This document shows, in pieces, positions 52,781 to 61,913 of a DNA stretch of 64,000 bases. The position numbers were made by a program, and so were the translations under genes. How positions within the stretch are numbered: the stretch's first letter is position 1; each line of letters begins with the position of its first letter. The stretch is from Glaciihabitans sp. dw_435 (lineage in GTDB: Bacteria > Actinomycetota > Actinomycetes > Actinomycetales > Microbacteriaceae): contig NZ_JAAVUZ010000001.1 in NCBI RefSeq assembly GCF_018449675.1, positions 530,335 through 594,334 on the forward strand, written 5' to 3'. The notes under the pieces are model-generated. The model was not told where the DNA came from. It ran no database searches and saw only the letters and a program-made list of their open reading frames with translations.

Positions 52781-53407
52781 ATGACCCGCAGGATCGCAGT
52801 CATCTCCGCCGGCCTCAGCCAGCCGTCGTCGACGAGGTTGCTCGCCGATCGCCTCACGCAGGCGGTACAGCAGTCCCTTGCCGACTCCGGTGAGGACGTC
52901 ACCGTCGACATCATCGAACTGCGCGAGATCGCCCAGGATGTCACCAGCAACCTCATCACCGGATTCGCGAACCCGAAGCTGGCCGCGGCCATCGAGAAGG
53001 TCACCACCGCCGATGGCGTCATTGCCGTGACCCCGATCTTCACCACGAGCTACAGCGGGCTGTTCAAGTCGTTCATCGACATCCTCGACCCGCAGTCGCT
53101 GACCGACATGCCGGTGCTCATCGCCGCCACCGGTGGTACCGAGCGTCACTCGCTCGCCCTCGACTACGCGATGCGCCCCCTGTTCAGCTACCTGCACGCG
53201 GTCGTCGTGCCCACCGCCGTGTACGCCGCGTCGAGCGACTGGGGTCACGGAGCCGATGCTGGATCGAGCTCGCTGCCCGATCGGATCGGCCGCGCTGCCA
53301 ACGAACTCGCCGCACTGGTAATGACGTCAACGCGCTCCACACGCGTGATCGACCCGTTTGCGCTTCCCGCCGGCTTCAGTCCCGTCGGCGGCTACGGCGC
53401 CCAGTAA
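52781..53407 (+). CDS. LLM-partnered FMN reductase, CE1759 family
   Basis: A 208-residue flavodoxin-like NADPH-dependent FMN reductase. It opens RRIAVISAGLSQPSSTRLLAD with the phosphate-binding loop, and has GVIAVTPIFTTSYSGLFKSF and ATGGTERHSLALDYAMRPLF. It supplies reduced FMN to the luciferase-like monooxygenase encoded upstream. ATG 52781 has AAGAAG upstream. Confidence 0.9.
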   Translation: MTRRIAVISAGLSQPSSTRLLADRLTQAVQQSLADSGEDVTVDIIELREIAQDVTSNLITGFANPKLAAAIEKVTTADGVIAVTPIFTTSYSGLFKSFIDILDPQSLTDMPVLIAATGGTERHSLALDYAMRPLFSYLHAVVVPTAVYAASSDWGHGADAGSSSLPDRIGRAANELAALVMTSTRSTRVIDPFALPAGFSPVGGYGAQ

Positions 53408-53413
53408 GCCGAT

Positions 53414-54463
53414 CTACTTCGAGGTGTCGCGATTGTTGACGAGGTCGAGCGCGTAGGTCTCCCACCAGACGCCCGCCTTGGGCCCACCGTTGCACGCGCC
53501 GTCGCTGTCACCCGGATGCTTGACCCATAACAGGGCGTCGAGACCGGTGGTGCCGGCGGTGACGTGCGGCGCCTGGCCGAGCGCCGCGCCCTTCGGGTTG
53601 CACCAGTCTCCCTGCCAGCCGTTTCCGTTGCGGGAGACGTCGATGACGTAGTTCTTGTTTCCCACCAGCGCCGACACCTTCTCGGCGTACGATCGCTCCT
53701 CGTCCACGCGGTAGTAGTTCGAGACGTTGGTGAAGAAGCCGCGGGTCTTTTCGACGCCCACGGCCTTGAGACGCTCGGCGATCACATCCGGCTGCACCCA
53801 GTTGGAGCCGCCCGCGTCGAGGTACACGGTCAGGTTGGCGGTGGTCAGGATGTCGACGGCCTGCGCCAGCACGGGCAGGCGCTTCTCGCTCTCGTTCTTG
53901 CAGGCGTCGTTGCTGAGCTGGGCGAGGGAGTCCGGCTCCACGAGGATCACCGCACCCGACCCGGCAAGCGAGGTCGCAATGGTGCGATTCCATTCCAGGT
54001 ACTCCTCGGACGTCAGCCCGCCCTTCGAGAGTCCACCGCAGTCCCGGTTGGGGATGGCGTAGGTGACGAATACCAGCGTCTTACCCTGCTTCGAGGCATC
54101 CGCCCGGTACTCGGCAAGCAGGGGAGCGAGCTTCTCTGGCGTGAGCCAGTCACCGATCCAGATGGCCGTCGGCTGCCCGCTGATCTCGAGGATCTTCGTG
54201 GCTTCGGCCGACTTGCCCTCCTGCGTCAGACGCGCCTCGGCGGCGACGGCGTGGGTCTTCGGATCGAGGTAGAGCCCGCCGGGGAAGATTGCGGTGTTCG
54301 CGGGCGTGGTCGTCGTCGGCGTTGGCGTGGAATCGGGCGTTGCCGAGGGGCTGGACGAGGCGTCCGGATGACCCGGCAGCGTGGTCCGCACGGCGATGGT
54401 GATGACCACCGCAAGCACCACCACCACGGCAAGTGCCGCCGCAATCCAGGTCCATCTCGTCAC
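53414..54463 (-). CDS. Membrane-anchored or secreted GH6 glycoside hydrolase
   Basis: A 349-residue protein: an N-terminal helix (ALAVVVVLAVVITIAV), a Ser/Thr/Pro-rich linker (residues about 33-58), then a family 6 glycoside hydrolase domain. Typical GH6 blocks are FVTYAIPNRDCGG, VILVEPDSLAQ and WVKHPGDSDGACNGGP. The Asp residues in NRDCGG and VEPDSL match the catalytic positions. GH6 enzymes are endo- or exocellulases acting by inversion. It is 45% or so alike by eye to the neighbouring GH6 protein and lies 104 bp downstream of it. Confidence 0.9.
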   Translation of the reverse strand: MTRWTWIAAALAVVVVLAVVITIAVRTTLPGHPDASSSPSATPDSTPTPTTTTPANTAIFPGGLYLDPKTHAVAAEARLTQEGKSAEATKILEISGQPTAIWIGDWLTPEKLAPLLAEYRADASKQGKTLVFVTYAIPNRDCGGLSKGGLTSEEYLEWNRTIATSLAGSGAVILVEPDSLAQLSNDACKNESEKRLPVLAQAVDILTTANLTVYLDAGGSNWVQPDVIAERLKAVGVEKTRGFFTNVSNYYRVDEERSYAEKVSALVGNKNYVIDVSRNGNGWQGDWCNPKGAALGQAPHVTAGTTGLDALLWVKHPGDSDGACNGGPKAGVWWETYALDLVNNRDTSK

Positions 54464-54567
54464 TTCGCCCCCACTCGTCGCTCACCTAGCCTCGCATGGT
54501 GGACAGGTCGTTCCGCGCAATGCACAGGCGCAGTTCAGGCGCCCGAAACATTAGCAGCGCGTGTTTC

Positions 54568-55575
54568 TCACCGGTTTCGCACGAGGTCGAGGGCATAACT
54601 CTCGAACCAGGCGCCGGCCGCGGGACCCCCGTTGCAGGTGCCATCGCTCGCTCCGGGATGCTTCACCCAGAGCAGCGCATCGAGCTTTCCCGAGTCGGGC
54701 GTCACCCGCGGATTTACGCCAAGACCGGCGCCGGGGGAGTTGCACCACGTGCCCGTCCATCCACGCCCGTTGCGCGACACGTCGATGACGTAGTGCTTCA
54801 GTCCCACCCGGGAGGAGACCTTCCCGGCGTAGTCACGCTCGAGCGCAACGGGGTTGTAGTTGGCGACGTTGGTGTAGAAGCCGGTGGCTCCCGAAATGCC
54901 CGCGGCATTCAGCCACGCGGCCTGGTCGGTGGGGGAGAGCCAGCGCGAGTTGCCCCCATCGAGGTAGGTCGAGAGCCCCGCCGCCGCGAGAATGCCCACC
55001 GCGTCCCGCAGAAGCGGCAACCGGGTGGCGGCGGTGCCCGCACACTTCGCGTCCGACAGCATCGCGAGCGAGTCCGGCTCCACGAGGATCACCGCGGACG
55101 TGCCCTGCAGGTCGGCGGCGATCTCCCGGTTCCAGTCGAGGTACTCGGCGTTCGTGTGGCCGCCCGCGGAGTACCCGCCACAGTCGCGGTTGGGGATGGC
55201 GTAGGTGACGAACACCAGCGTGGTGCCCTGCGCTTTCGAGGCATCCACATTTCTCTTGATCACGCTGCGCAGCAGCGCCGTTGTGTACCAGTCGCCGAGC
55301 CAGATGGCGGTGGGTTGCGTGGCGATCTGGTCGATGAGGGACGCGGATGCCACGCTGCCCTCGCTTCGCAGACGCGCGGCCGACTTCGCCGCATCCGTGT
55401 TCGGCTCGAGGTACAGCGGACGGGGAAAGGCCGCGGACGCACTCACGGCCGCAGGGGCAGCCTCGGCGCTCGCCGCATCCGGAGCGGTCGTGCCAACCCC
55501 CAGCGTCAGCGCGGCGACCAGCGTCAGTCCGCACGACGCCGCGACGGCGTCCGCAAACACATGTTTTCTCCGCAC
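54568..55575 (-). CDS. Secreted GH6 glycoside hydrolase
   Basis: A 335-residue GH6 protein with a signal peptide: basic start (VRRKH), hydrophobic core (CGLTLVAALTLGVG) and an Ala-rich cleavage region. The catalytic domain has FVTYAIPNRDCGG, ILVEPDSLAMLS and WVKHPGASDGTCNGGP. GTG 55575 is chosen because GGGAG lies 5 nt upstream; GTG 55587 is in frame too. No carbohydrate-binding module is present. It is a tandem paralogue of the gene downstream; together they suggest breakdown of beta-1,4-glucan. Confidence 0.9.
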   Translation of the reverse strand: MRRKHVFADAVAASCGLTLVAALTLGVGTTAPDAASAEAAPAAVSASAAFPRPLYLEPNTDAAKSAARLRSEGSVASASLIDQIATQPTAIWLGDWYTTALLRSVIKRNVDASKAQGTTLVFVTYAIPNRDCGGYSAGGHTNAEYLDWNREIAADLQGTSAVILVEPDSLAMLSDAKCAGTAATRLPLLRDAVGILAAAGLSTYLDGGNSRWLSPTDQAAWLNAAGISGATGFYTNVANYNPVALERDYAGKVSSRVGLKHYVIDVSRNGRGWTGTWCNSPGAGLGVNPRVTPDSGKLDALLWVKHPGASDGTCNGGPAAGAWFESYALDLVRNR

Positions 55576-55660
55576 GATGTCTCCCACCCAGAATCGTGTC
55601 GTGGCCGTACCGACGTGTGCTCACTCCACCACAGCCGGCGCCGGAATATCACCCCCAGTC

Positions 55661-56242
55661 TTAGCGCCACCACGACGGGAGCATGTGACCGATCGAGTCG
55701 GACAGGGCTTCCGCGCTCGCGCGATCACCGTCGTCCCCGGCGAGCCACACCTCGATTGCCCCGACGATGCCGTGTGCCGTGTAGCTCGCGGCAGTGGAGA
55801 TCGACAGGCCCGCGGGCATCTCCGCCGGTGGGGTGCGGGCGAAGCGCTCCTCGAGGCTCGTGCTGATGTGGGCGACGAGCACGTGGTGCAGTGTCGTCGT
55901 CGACGACCGGTGCGACAGCGACTTTTCGTACAGGTCGCGGTGGCCGAGCACGTGCTGCGCGATGCGGAGTGTGGAGTCCTTGGTGATCGTCTCCGCCGAG
56001 GCGCTCGACTCCCGGCGTGCCTCGACATCCAGCCGACGGATCTCGTCCAACTCGATCGTGAGTGACTCGGTCAGCAGCTGGGCGGGCGACTTGTAGTGGT
56101 CGTAGAACGTGACCCTGCTGATGCCAGCCTCGCGGGTGAGCTCCGCCACGTTGAGTTCGGACATGGGCATGCGCGCGGCCATGCGAAAAATCGCCTGCCG
56201 AAGCGACTCTCTTGTCTGTGCAACCCGGGCATCGATCGCCAT
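55661..56242 (-). CDS. TetR family transcriptional regulator
   Basis: A 193-residue regulator. The N-terminal helix-turn-helix reads LNVAELTREAGISRVTFYDHYKS, the TetR pattern. The C-terminal ligand domain is unlike any I recognise. AGCGAGGAG precedes ATG 56242. It lies between LysR and the GH6 genes on the same strand and could control either group or itself. Confidence 0.9.
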   Translation of the reverse strand: MAIDARVAQTRESLRQAIFRMAARMPMSELNVAELTREAGISRVTFYDHYKSPAQLLTESLTIELDEIRRLDVEARRESSASAETITKDSTLRIAQHVLGHRDLYEKSLSHRSSTTTLHHVLVAHISTSLEERFARTPPAEMPAGLSISTAASYTAHGIVGAIEVWLAGDDGDRASAEALSDSIGHMLPSWWR

Positions 56243-56313
56243 GGTGAACTCCTCGCTGAGCTACCCCTTCTTCGACCATAGGACAAACCTCCCGACAACA
56301 TGCGTCGTGTATT

Positions 56314-57204
56314 TCACACGGTGTCACGGAGCCTGCGGGCGTCGAACAGGGCGAGAAGGGCCGTCACCGCCTGGCTTGGTTCTTTCCGGCTGATGATGCT
56401 CAGTTCCCAGGGCACCACCGGGTCAACGAGGGGGATGACAGCGATCCCGCGGTGCGGAGACAGCACCGCCTCCGGGATGACGCCGATCCCGAGACTGGCG
56501 GCGATGAACTTCGGCACCTCGACGAGGTCGCTTACCTCGGTCGTGACGGTACGGGAGAGACCCGCCTCGGCAAACGCGCGCTCGATGACCACCCGGTTGC
56601 CGAATCCGGCGGGGGTGTCGACAAAACGTTCGCCCGCGACATCCCGCATCGTGAGGGAGGAGCGGTCGGACAGCGGATGTCCCGCCGGCAGCACCACGAC
56701 GAACCGGGTCTTCTGCACCGTGTGTACCGCGAACGCCGTCAGCTCGGACGCGGGCAGACCGGTGAAGGCCACATCGATGCGGCCACGCAGCACGTCGTCG
56801 GCGAGGCCGGTGGATCCCGTCGCGGATGCGCCGAGCTCCAGGTCGACGAGGGGATGGCGAGCGTGAAACTCGCCGAACAGGGTCGGCAGGTCGATGAGGT
56901 CGATGCTCGTGAAGATGCCGACCCGGAGTCTGCCGCGCAGGCCGCGGCTCGATTCGGCGACGGCGCTTCGCACGCGGTCGACGCCCTCGATGACGGTCCG
57001 TGCCTCGGGAAGCAGCACCTCGCCGGCAGATGTCAACGCCACGTGTTTGGTCGAGCGCACGAACAGTGCCGTGCCCAGATCGGATTCGAGCGCCCGGATC
57101 GATGCCGACACCGTCGACTGCGTGGCAAAGAGCCGACGGGCGGCGCGGGTGAAGTTCAGCTCTTCGGCCACGGCGACGAAGTATTCGAGTTGTCGTGTCT
57201 CCAT
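56314..57204 (-). CDS. LysR family transcriptional regulator
   Basis: A 296-residue LysR regulator. It opens METRQLEYFVAVAEELNFTRAARRL with the helix-turn-helix and ATQSTVSASIRALESDLGT, then the effector domain with RVGIFTSIDLIDLP and VVLPAGHPLSDRS. It is divergent from the MFS exporter gene, 81 bp apart, and most likely controls it. ATG 57204 is set by the standard LysR start and a GATAAT hexamer 6 nt upstream. A longer open frame continues upstream but is antisense to the MFS gene. Confidence 0.93.
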   Translation of the reverse strand: METRQLEYFVAVAEELNFTRAARRLFATQSTVSASIRALESDLGTALFVRSTKHVALTSAGEVLLPEARTVIEGVDRVRSAVAESSRGLRGRLRVGIFTSIDLIDLPTLFGEFHARHPLVDLELGASATGSTGLADDVLRGRIDVAFTGLPASELTAFAVHTVQKTRFVVVLPAGHPLSDRSSLTMRDVAGERFVDTPAGFGNRVVIERAFAEAGLSRTVTTEVSDLVEVPKFIAASLGIGVIPEAVLSPHRGIAVIPLVDPVVPWELSIISRKEPSQAVTALLALFDARRLRDTV

Positions 57205-57285
57205 GCACCTATTATCGCCCGGAGCGATCATAGATACAGAAATCATTCGTTGGACACGATGACCGATACGGGGCATTCTCGGGGT
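57205..57285. promoter_or_regulatory. LysR-MFS divergent promoter region
   Basis: GATAAT at 57211-57216 (minus strand) is 6 nt from the LysR ATG. TTGGAC at 57250-57255 and CATTCT at 57274-57279, 18 bp apart, form a plausible rightward promoter 6 nt from the MFS ATG. The ATCAT-N9-ATCAT direct repeat between them is a candidate regulator site. Confidence 0.45.
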
Positions 57286-58509
57286 ATGACACATACATCG
57301 GTGGACGTCCCCACCATCGCTCCCTCCCGCATTCGCCACGGTGCGGGGTTCTGGATCATCGCGGCCGCGTTCCTCACGGTGATGGCCTTCTCTACCGTGC
57401 CGACCCCGTTGTACGCCCTCTACCAGCAGCGCGATGGTTTCCCGACATTCCTCATCACCGTCATCTTTGCCGCGTACGCGGTCGGTGTGATGGCAAGCCT
57501 CTATCTCGCGGGGCACATCAGCGACTGGCTCGGACGCCGGCGCATCATCCTTGCCGCGATCCTCGTCGAGATCATCGCGGTCGTCATCTTCCTGCTGTGG
57601 CCCGAGGTTCCCGGGCTCATCGTCGCCCGTTTCGTCACGGGTATTGGTGTGGGAGCGCTGACGGCCACCGCGACGGCGCATCTCAGCGAGCTGCGCGCCA
57701 TCGCCCGTCCCGCCGAGTCTCCCGCCTTCTCGAGCACCGTCTCCAGCGTGGTAAACGTGGGCGGACTCGCCGTTGGCCCCCTCGTGGCAGGAATCTTCGC
57801 GCAGTACGTGGTCTCGCCGCTGGTCGTTCCCTACGTGGTCTTCCTCGTGCTCATGGTGATCGCCGCGTTCGCGGTGGCGTTGGTGCCCGAGACCGTCGAG
57901 CGGGCAGAGGAACTGCCGCCGTATCGTCCCCAGCAGGTGTCGCTTCCGGATGGCGCCCGGTCCACGTTCTCCGCTGCCGGCGCCGGAGTGGTGGCCGCCT
58001 TCGCGATCTTCGGTCTGTTCACCTCCCTCGCGCCGAGCTTCCTCGCCGGGTCCCTCCACGAGCCTTCCCGCATGCTCGCCGGCGTCGTGACCTTCTCCGT
58101 ATTCGGTGCCGCCGCCGCCGCCCAGCTGGTCTTCGCCCGCCTCAGTGCCGTGCGGCAATTGCAGCTCGCGGTGATCTTCATGGTCGTCGGTCTCATCGCC
58201 CTCGCCACGGGTGTGCTCGTGGTGAACCTTACGGTGTTCGTCGTTGCCGGCATCGTCGCGGGCGCGGGCGTCGGCCTGCTCTTCCGCTCCGCGGTCGGGG
58301 TCGCCGCCTCGGTGGCCGCGCCGGAATCCCGTGGCGAAGTGCTCGCCGCTCTCTTCCTCATTGCGTACACCGGGCTGGCGGTTCCCGTGCTGCTCATCGG
58401 GCTTGCCGTCGCGTTCCTGCCGCAGGCCACGGTCCTGGTGGGCTTCGTGATCATCATCATCGCCCTCGTCCTCTGGGCAGGGCTCCGCATGATCGCGTCC
58501 CGCCGCTAG
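57286..58509 (+). CDS. MFS transporter
   Basis: A 407-residue major facilitator with 12 transmembrane helices. The loop between helices 2 and 3 is HISDWLGRRRIIL, the MFS signature. TVPTPLYALYQQ after helix 1 is typical of drug/sugar-acid exporters of this subgroup. ATG 57286 is chosen since it sits 6 nt after a promoter-like hexamer; ATG 57259 is in frame. Export of a toxic or waste compound under LysR control is likely, by context. Confidence 0.9.
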   Translation: MTHTSVDVPTIAPSRIRHGAGFWIIAAAFLTVMAFSTVPTPLYALYQQRDGFPTFLITVIFAAYAVGVMASLYLAGHISDWLGRRRIILAAILVEIIAVVIFLLWPEVPGLIVARFVTGIGVGALTATATAHLSELRAIARPAESPAFSSTVSSVVNVGGLAVGPLVAGIFAQYVVSPLVVPYVVFLVLMVIAAFAVALVPETVERAEELPPYRPQQVSLPDGARSTFSAAGAGVVAAFAIFGLFTSLAPSFLAGSLHEPSRMLAGVVTFSVFGAAAAAQLVFARLSAVRQLQLAVIFMVVGLIALATGVLVVNLTVFVVAGIVAGAGVGLLFRSAVGVAASVAAPESRGEVLAALFLIAYTGLAVPVLLIGLAVAFLPQATVLVGFVIIIIALVLWAGLRMIASRR

Positions 58510-58870
58510 ACCGATCGTTGCGGGCACGGGGGCGGCGCAGACGCGCCGCCCCCGTGCCGTTGCTAGGCTGCGACACGCCGCGACTGGTAAGCTCTGTGAG
58601 GTTGCCCTCGGGCAGCAGCACAACTGAATACGAATAACGGAGCAGGCCGGCAAGACGCTGGTCACCGGTGGTGAATTCCTGAATGGCGTGAGAGCGCCCC
58701 GTCAGTGATTTTCTACTGTTGATCAGACAATGCGCCTCCCCACTCTCGGGACTTCGCGCGTACACGCCTTCGGGACAATTCCGAAACGCGTGTCATCGAA
58801 CCCGCTCCTGCTCCTTGACGAGTCGCGACCCATTCGGGGTAGCGACGTAAAACAAAGGAGAAACCCCCCT
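58510..58870. other. MFS-pnp intergenic region with the pnp leader (361 bp)
   Basis: After the MFS terminator this region holds the pnp promoter and leader. TAAGCT at 58588-58593 is a candidate -10 box, followed 6 nt later by GGTTGCCCTCGGGCAGC, a small hairpin near the expected mRNA 5' end. The remaining leader (about 270 nt) is long, as for pnp mRNAs that are cleaved for autoregulation in other bacteria. No coding gene is seen in it. Confidence 0.5.
58523..58558 (+). terminator. GC-rich hairpin after the MFS gene
   Basis: A perfect 16-bp stem (58523-58538 with 58543-58558) and AGAC loop. It lacks a T-run, as is common in high-GC actinobacteria. Confidence 0.75.
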
Positions 58871-61153
58871 ATGGAGGGTCCAGAAATCAAGTTTGCCGAG
58901 GCCGTTCTCGATAACGGTAAGTTCGGCACGCGCACGGTCCGTTTCGAGACCGGTCGCCTCGCACAGCAGGCACAGGGTGCCATCGCTGCTTACCTCGACG
59001 AAGACACCATGATCCTGTCGGCCACCTCGGCCGGCAAGCACCCGCGTGACGGCTTCGACTTCTTCCCGCTGACGGTGGACGTCGAAGAGCGTTCCTACGC
59101 AGCAGGAAAGATCCCCGGATCGTTCTTCCGTCGCGAGGGTCGTCCCTCGACGGAGGCCATCCTGGTCTGCCGCCTCATCGACCGCCCGCTGCGCCCGACC
59201 TTCGTTGAAGGCCTGCGCAACGAGGTCCAGATCGTCATCACCGTCCTGAGCATCGCTCCGGACGAGTTCTACGACGCACTCGCGATCAACGCGGCTTCGC
59301 TGTCCACGCAGATCTCCGGCCTTCCGTTCTACGGCCCGATCGGTGGCATCCGCCTCGCACTGATCAACGACCAGTGGGTCGCGTTCCCGAAGTACAGCCA
59401 GCTGGAAGAGGCCGTCTTCGACCTCACCGTTGCTGGTCGACTGATCACGGACGAGAACGGCAACGAAGACATCGCCATCATGATGGTCGAAGCCGAAGCA
59501 ACCGAGAACAGCTGGAACCTGATCCAGGCCGGCGCCACGAAGCCCGACGAGACCGTCGTTGCCCAGGGCCTCGAGGCATCCAAGCCCTTCCTCAAGCAGC
59601 TCATCAAGGCTCAGCTCGAGGTTGCAGCTCAGGCCGCCAAGCCGATCGCCGCCTACCCCGTCTTCCCGCCCTACTCCGACGCCGCCTACAACGCGGTCGC
59701 CGAGCTGGCCTACGACGAGCTCCGCGGTATCTACCAGATCGCTGACAAGACCGAGCGCCAGGACGCCGACGACGCACTCAAGGAGCGCGTCAAGCAGGTC
59801 ATCAACGAGAAGATCAGCAACAACGAGCTCGGCGCGGAAATCGCCCCGATGGTCTCGGCTGCCTACAAGTCCGTCACCAAGACCATCGTTCGCGGTCGCA
59901 TCCTCACCGAGGGCGTTCGTATCGATGGCCGTGGGCTGTCTGACATCCGTGCGCTTGACGCCGAGGTGCAGGTCATCCCGCGCGTGCACGGTTCCGCCAT
60001 CTTCCAGCGCGGAGAGACCCAGATCCTGGGTGTCACCACGCTGAACATGCTCAAGATGGAGCAGCAGATCGACTCCCTGGCTCCGGTCAAGAAGAAGCGC
60101 TACATGCACCACTACAACTTCCCGCCGTACTCGACCGGTGAGACCGGTCGCGTTGGTAGCCCCAAGCGCCGCGAAATCGGTCACGGCTTCCTCGCCGAGC
60201 GTGCACTCGCGCCCGTGCTGCCGTCGCGTGAAGAGTTCCCCTACGCCATCCGCCAGGTTTCCGAGGCTCTCGGTTCTAACGGTTCGACGTCCATGGGTTC
60301 CGTGTGTGCCTCTACCCTGTCGCTGCTCAACGCTGGTGTGCCGCTGCGCGCACCGGTCGCCGGTATCGCCATGGGCCTCGTCTCCGACGAGGTTGACGGA
60401 CAGACCCGCTACGCGGCCCTGACCGACATCCTGGGTGCGGAAGACGCACTCGGCGACATGGACTTCAAGGTTGCCGGAACGTCCGAGTTCATCACCGCGA
60501 TCCAGCTCGACACCAAGCTCGCGGGACTGCCGTCCTCCGTCCTTGATGGCGCGCTCAAGCAGGCCAAGGAAGCTCGAACCACGATCCTCGCCGTGCTGAA
60601 CGCCGCGATCGACGCACCCGACGAAATGGCTCCGACCGCGCCCCGCGTGATCGCCGTCCAGATCCCGGTTGACAAGATCGGTGAGCTCATCGGGCCCAAG
60701 GGCAAGACGATCAACCAGATTCAGGATGACACCGGAGCCGACATCTCGATTGAGGATGACGGAACCGTGTACATCGGAGCGGTCGACGGTCCTTCGGCCG
60801 AGGCAGCTCGCGCGGCGGTCAACGCGATCGCCAACCCGCTGAACCCCGAGGTCGGCGAGCGCTTCCTGGGAACGGTCGTCAAGATCGCTACCTTCGGTGC
60901 GTTCGTGTCGCTCACCCCGGGCAAGGACGGCCTGCTCCACATCAGCGAGGTACGTAAGCTCGCCGGTGGAAAGCGCGTCGAGAATGTCGAAGACATCCTC
61001 GGTGTTGGCCAGAAGATTCAGGTCGAGATCACCAAGATCGACGACCGAGGAAAGCTCTCCCTGGCTCCGGTCATGGACGAGACCGTCGGTGGAGACACCG
61101 AGGGCAGTGCAGCCGCCAGCGAGGGCCCCGAGGCTCCCGCCGAAGGCGAGTAG
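58871..61153 (+). CDS. pnp: Polyribonucleotide nucleotidyltransferase (PNPase)
   Basis: A 760-residue PNPase, full length. Two RNase PH-like domains are separated by a helical domain; the second contains [23 protein letters not shown] sequence ([16 protein letters not shown]) and [18 protein letters not shown] with the metal-binding Asp residues. The KH domain has [19 protein letters not shown] (about 597-615), and the S1 domain [20 protein letters not shown] (about 664-683). It degrades mRNA phosphorolytically. ATG 58871 has AAAGGAG upstream. A terminator follows. Confidence 0.98.
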   Translation: MEGPEIKFAEAVLDNGKFGTRTVRFETGRLAQQAQGAIAAYLDEDTMILSATSAGKHPRDGFDFFPLTVDVEERSYAAGKIPGSFFRREGRPSTEAILVCRLIDRPLRPTFVEGLRNEVQIVITVLSIAPDEFYDALAINAASLSTQISGLPFYGPIGGIRLALINDQWVAFPKYSQLEEAVFDLTVAGRLITDENGNEDIAIMMVEAEATENSWNLIQAGATKPDETVVAQGLEASKPFLKQLIKAQLEVAAQAAKPIAAYPVFPPYSDAAYNAVAELAYDELRGIYQIADKTERQDADDALKERVKQVINEKISNNELGAEIAPMVSAAYKSVTKTIVRGRILTEGVRIDGRGLSDIRALDAEVQVIPRVHGSAIFQRGETQILGVTTLNMLKMEQQIDSLAPVKKKRYMHHYNFPPYSTGETGRVGSPKRREIGHGFLAERALAPVLPSREEFPYAIRQVSEALGSNGSTSMGSVCASTLSLLNAGVPLRAPVAGIAMGLVSDEVDGQTRYAALTDILGAEDALGDMDFKVAGTSEFITAIQLDTKLAGLPSSVLDGALKQAKEARTTILAVLNAAIDAPDEMAPTAPRVIAVQIPVDKIGELIGPKGKTINQIQDDTGADISIEDDGTVYIGAVDGPSAEAARAAVNAIANPLNPEVGERFLGTVVKIATFGAFVSLTPGKDGLLHISEVRKLAGGKRVENVEDILGVGQKIQVEITKIDDRGKLSLAPVMDETVGGDTEGSAAASEGPEAPAEGE

Positions 61154-61207
61154 CACTCAGCCGCAATAGATCTGCCGGCGGCCGCTCGCCAGCGCTCCGG
61201 TAAGACG

Positions 61208-61241
61208 AAAGAGCCCGTCCCACTCGTGGGACGGGCTCTTT
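61208..61241 (+). terminator. Rho-independent terminator after pnp
   Basis: A perfect 15-bp stem (61208-61222 with 61227-61241), CTCG loop, and T-run. The A-run on the other side means it can also serve the convergent gene. Confidence 0.92.
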
Positions 61242-61278
61242 TGCGTCCGCGCCGGCACCGGGAGCAGGTACAGCGGTG

Positions 61279-61842
61279 TCAGTGCGTGAGAACGACCTTG
61301 AGCGTGACCACGATGACGCCGACGACACCGAGTCCGATTCCCGACATGAGCGCGAGGAGCGAGCTGCGCTTGCCGCTGAGCGATGCCAGCACGGTGCCGA
61401 GAGAGAAGAAGCGCAGCACGATCGACGCGATGGCGAGGCCGAGGGACCATCCGCCCGGCAGCCAGTGCCACATGCCGGCAAGCAGCAGGATCGTGGGGAA
61501 AGCGCCCGACGTGGCAATGGGCACGGCGTTGCGCACCCCGGCCCGCAGGTGCGCGCTCTCGTCCCGGCCCTGCGCGCGGATCTGGTGGCCGATGAAGTGG
61601 GCGAGAACGTGAGCCACGAACGTCGACAGCGCGGTGCCTGCCACAAGGAGCGCGGCGTGACCCGTCTGGATGTCGTGCTCCGTCAGGGTCGCAAGCGCCG
61701 CGAGCACGAGGATGTTGCCGTACACGTACGCTTCCGACCGGCTCGCGACGGTGTCGACGCTGAGGTTCGGGTCGCGACCGACCATCCAGTGCGGAAAGCG
61801 AAAACGGGGTGACGGAGGGAGGGGCGTTGAGTCACTGGACAT
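61279..61842 (-). CDS. Membrane protein of unknown function, 187 aa
   Basis: A 187-residue protein with a hydrophilic N-terminus (about 45 residues) and four or five transmembrane helices. Conserved-looking features are SEAYVYGNILVLAALATL and the His-rich THVLAHFIGHQI-like segment (FVAHVLAHFIGHQIRAQG). The arrangement resembles small actinobacterial integral membrane proteins of no known role. GGGGA precedes ATG 61842. Convergent with pnp. Confidence 0.75.
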   Translation of the reverse strand: MSSDSTPLPPSPRFRFPHWMVGRDPNLSVDTVASRSEAYVYGNILVLAALATLTEHDIQTGHAALLVAGTALSTFVAHVLAHFIGHQIRAQGRDESAHLRAGVRNAVPIATSGAFPTILLLAGMWHWLPGGWSLGLAIASIVLRFFSLGTVLASLSGKRSSLLALMSGIGLGVVGVIVVTLKVVLTH

Positions 61843-61901
61843 AGATCCCCAGTTGTAGCACGAGCGTGCTGGGGTTCTGGTGCACGGTATTCCCTATCAC
61901 C

Positions 61902-61907
61902 TACGGT
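61902..61907 (+). promoter_or_regulatory. -10 box TACGGT, leaderless start of the first aldo/keto reductase
   Basis: TACGGT, 6-nt spacer, ATG 61914. Confidence 0.55.
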
Positions 61908-61913
61908 GTATCC

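Noticed and set aside
57205..58665. Upstream extension of the LysR frame across the MFS gene
   Set aside because: The extension is antisense to the MFS gene, low complexity (Asp/Glu/His/Gly-rich), and unlike any LysR N-terminus; the true start is ATG 57204.
58730..58870. Earlier in-frame ATG for pnp
   Set aside because: It would add 47 unrelated residues and lacks a ribosome binding site; ATG 58871 has AAAGGAG and the family start [11 protein letters not shown].
58793..61156. Very long open frame opposite pnp (over 780 codons)
   Set aside because: It is antisense to a clear PNPase gene, has no recognised domain, and arises from the codon bias of GC-rich DNA.
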